From Comamonadaceae bacterium (GTDB taxonomy: Bacteria; Pseudomonadota; Gammaproteobacteria; Burkholderiales; Burkholderiaceae_C): a DNA stretch of 6,326 bases. The position numbers and the translations under genes are program-made. This document shows positions 6,279-6,326 of this stretch, piece by piece; position 1 is the first letter of the stretch; each line of letters opens with the position of its first letter. The notes beneath the pieces are model-generated. The model saw only the letters and a program-made list of their open reading frames with translations, did no database searches and was not told the DNA's origin. The stretch spans positions 1 through 6,326 of the forward strand of contig CANHXV010000116.1 of NCBI GenBank assembly GCA_947464665.1. Direction: 5' to 3'.

Positions 6279-6291
6279 GCTACTTTGAGCT
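6272..6291. repeat. Tandem 10-bp direct repeat at the end of rlmI
   Basis: ACTTTGAGCT occurs twice back to back (6272-6281 and 6282-6291). The first copy contains the rlmI stop codon TGA (6276-6278), so the second copy looks like a small duplication just past the gene end. It has no recognisable regulatory role. Confidence 0.9.
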
Positions 6292-6326
6292 CGCAGGGCG
6301 AGGATGGCTTGTGCGGGCGCCTCATG
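6279..6326. other. Terminal noncoding stretch, no gene recognised
   Basis: These 48 bases after rlmI contain the second copy of the 10-bp repeat. They also hold a short inverted repeat, CTCGC-AGG-GCGAG (6290-6302), with no following T-run, so it is not a convincing intrinsic terminator. The window ends before any neighbouring gene can be identified; the 3' end of a convergent gene further right cannot be excluded. Confidence 0.5.

Noticed and set aside
6290..6302. Inverted repeat CTCGC-AGG-GCGAG as an intrinsic terminator for rlmI
   Set aside because: The stem is only five base pairs with a three-base loop, and no T-run follows on either strand.

Overview
The window looks like an ordinary chromosomal housekeeping region of a betaproteobacterium. 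I favour Burkholderiales, probably Comamonadaceae-like (Limnohabitans/Rhodoferax type). The reasons are the dapF–DUF484–xerC gene order, a Nudix/metallo-beta-lactamase fusion protein, a degenerate S4/pseudouridine-synthase-like protein ending in ERF, moderate-to-high GC and dense coding. The taxonomic call is inferred from remembered protein families, not from a database search.

Layout: two divergent transcription units start from a very short shared intergenic stretch (about 2389-2443). Leftward (minus strand) is a Nudix + LACTB2-like metallo-beta-lactamase fusion protein (2388 to 748). Six bases after it comes an S4-domain, RsuA/RluF-fold protein (741 to 7) whose usual catalytic motif has decayed. 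Rightward (plus strand) are dapF (2444-3346), a DUF484 protein (3361-4056), xerC (4066-5043) and rlmI (5094-6278). The last 48 bases hold no recognisable gene.

How the genes fit together: dapF makes meso-diaminopimelate for peptidoglycan and lysine. XerC is one of the two recombinases that resolve chromosome dimers at dif. RlmI is predicted to methylate C1962 of 23S rRNA. DUF484 has no assigned function but commonly sits between dapF and xerC, as in E. coli dapF-yigA-xerC. The minus-strand pair has an RNA/nucleotide flavour (Nudix hydrolase, LACTB2-type hydrolase fold, S4 RNA-binding fold), but its joint function is unknown.

I found no mobile element, CRISPR array, tRNA, rRNA or clear novel defence or biosynthetic system. 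The observations most worth a second look are three. First, a -10-like hexamer lies exactly six bases before the ATG of both divergent lead genes, and a weaker one before rlmI, suggesting leaderless or very short-leader transcripts. Second, the S4 protein has lost the catalytic Asp motif. Third, the Nudix box of the fusion protein carries an insertion that includes a perfect 16-bp palindrome.
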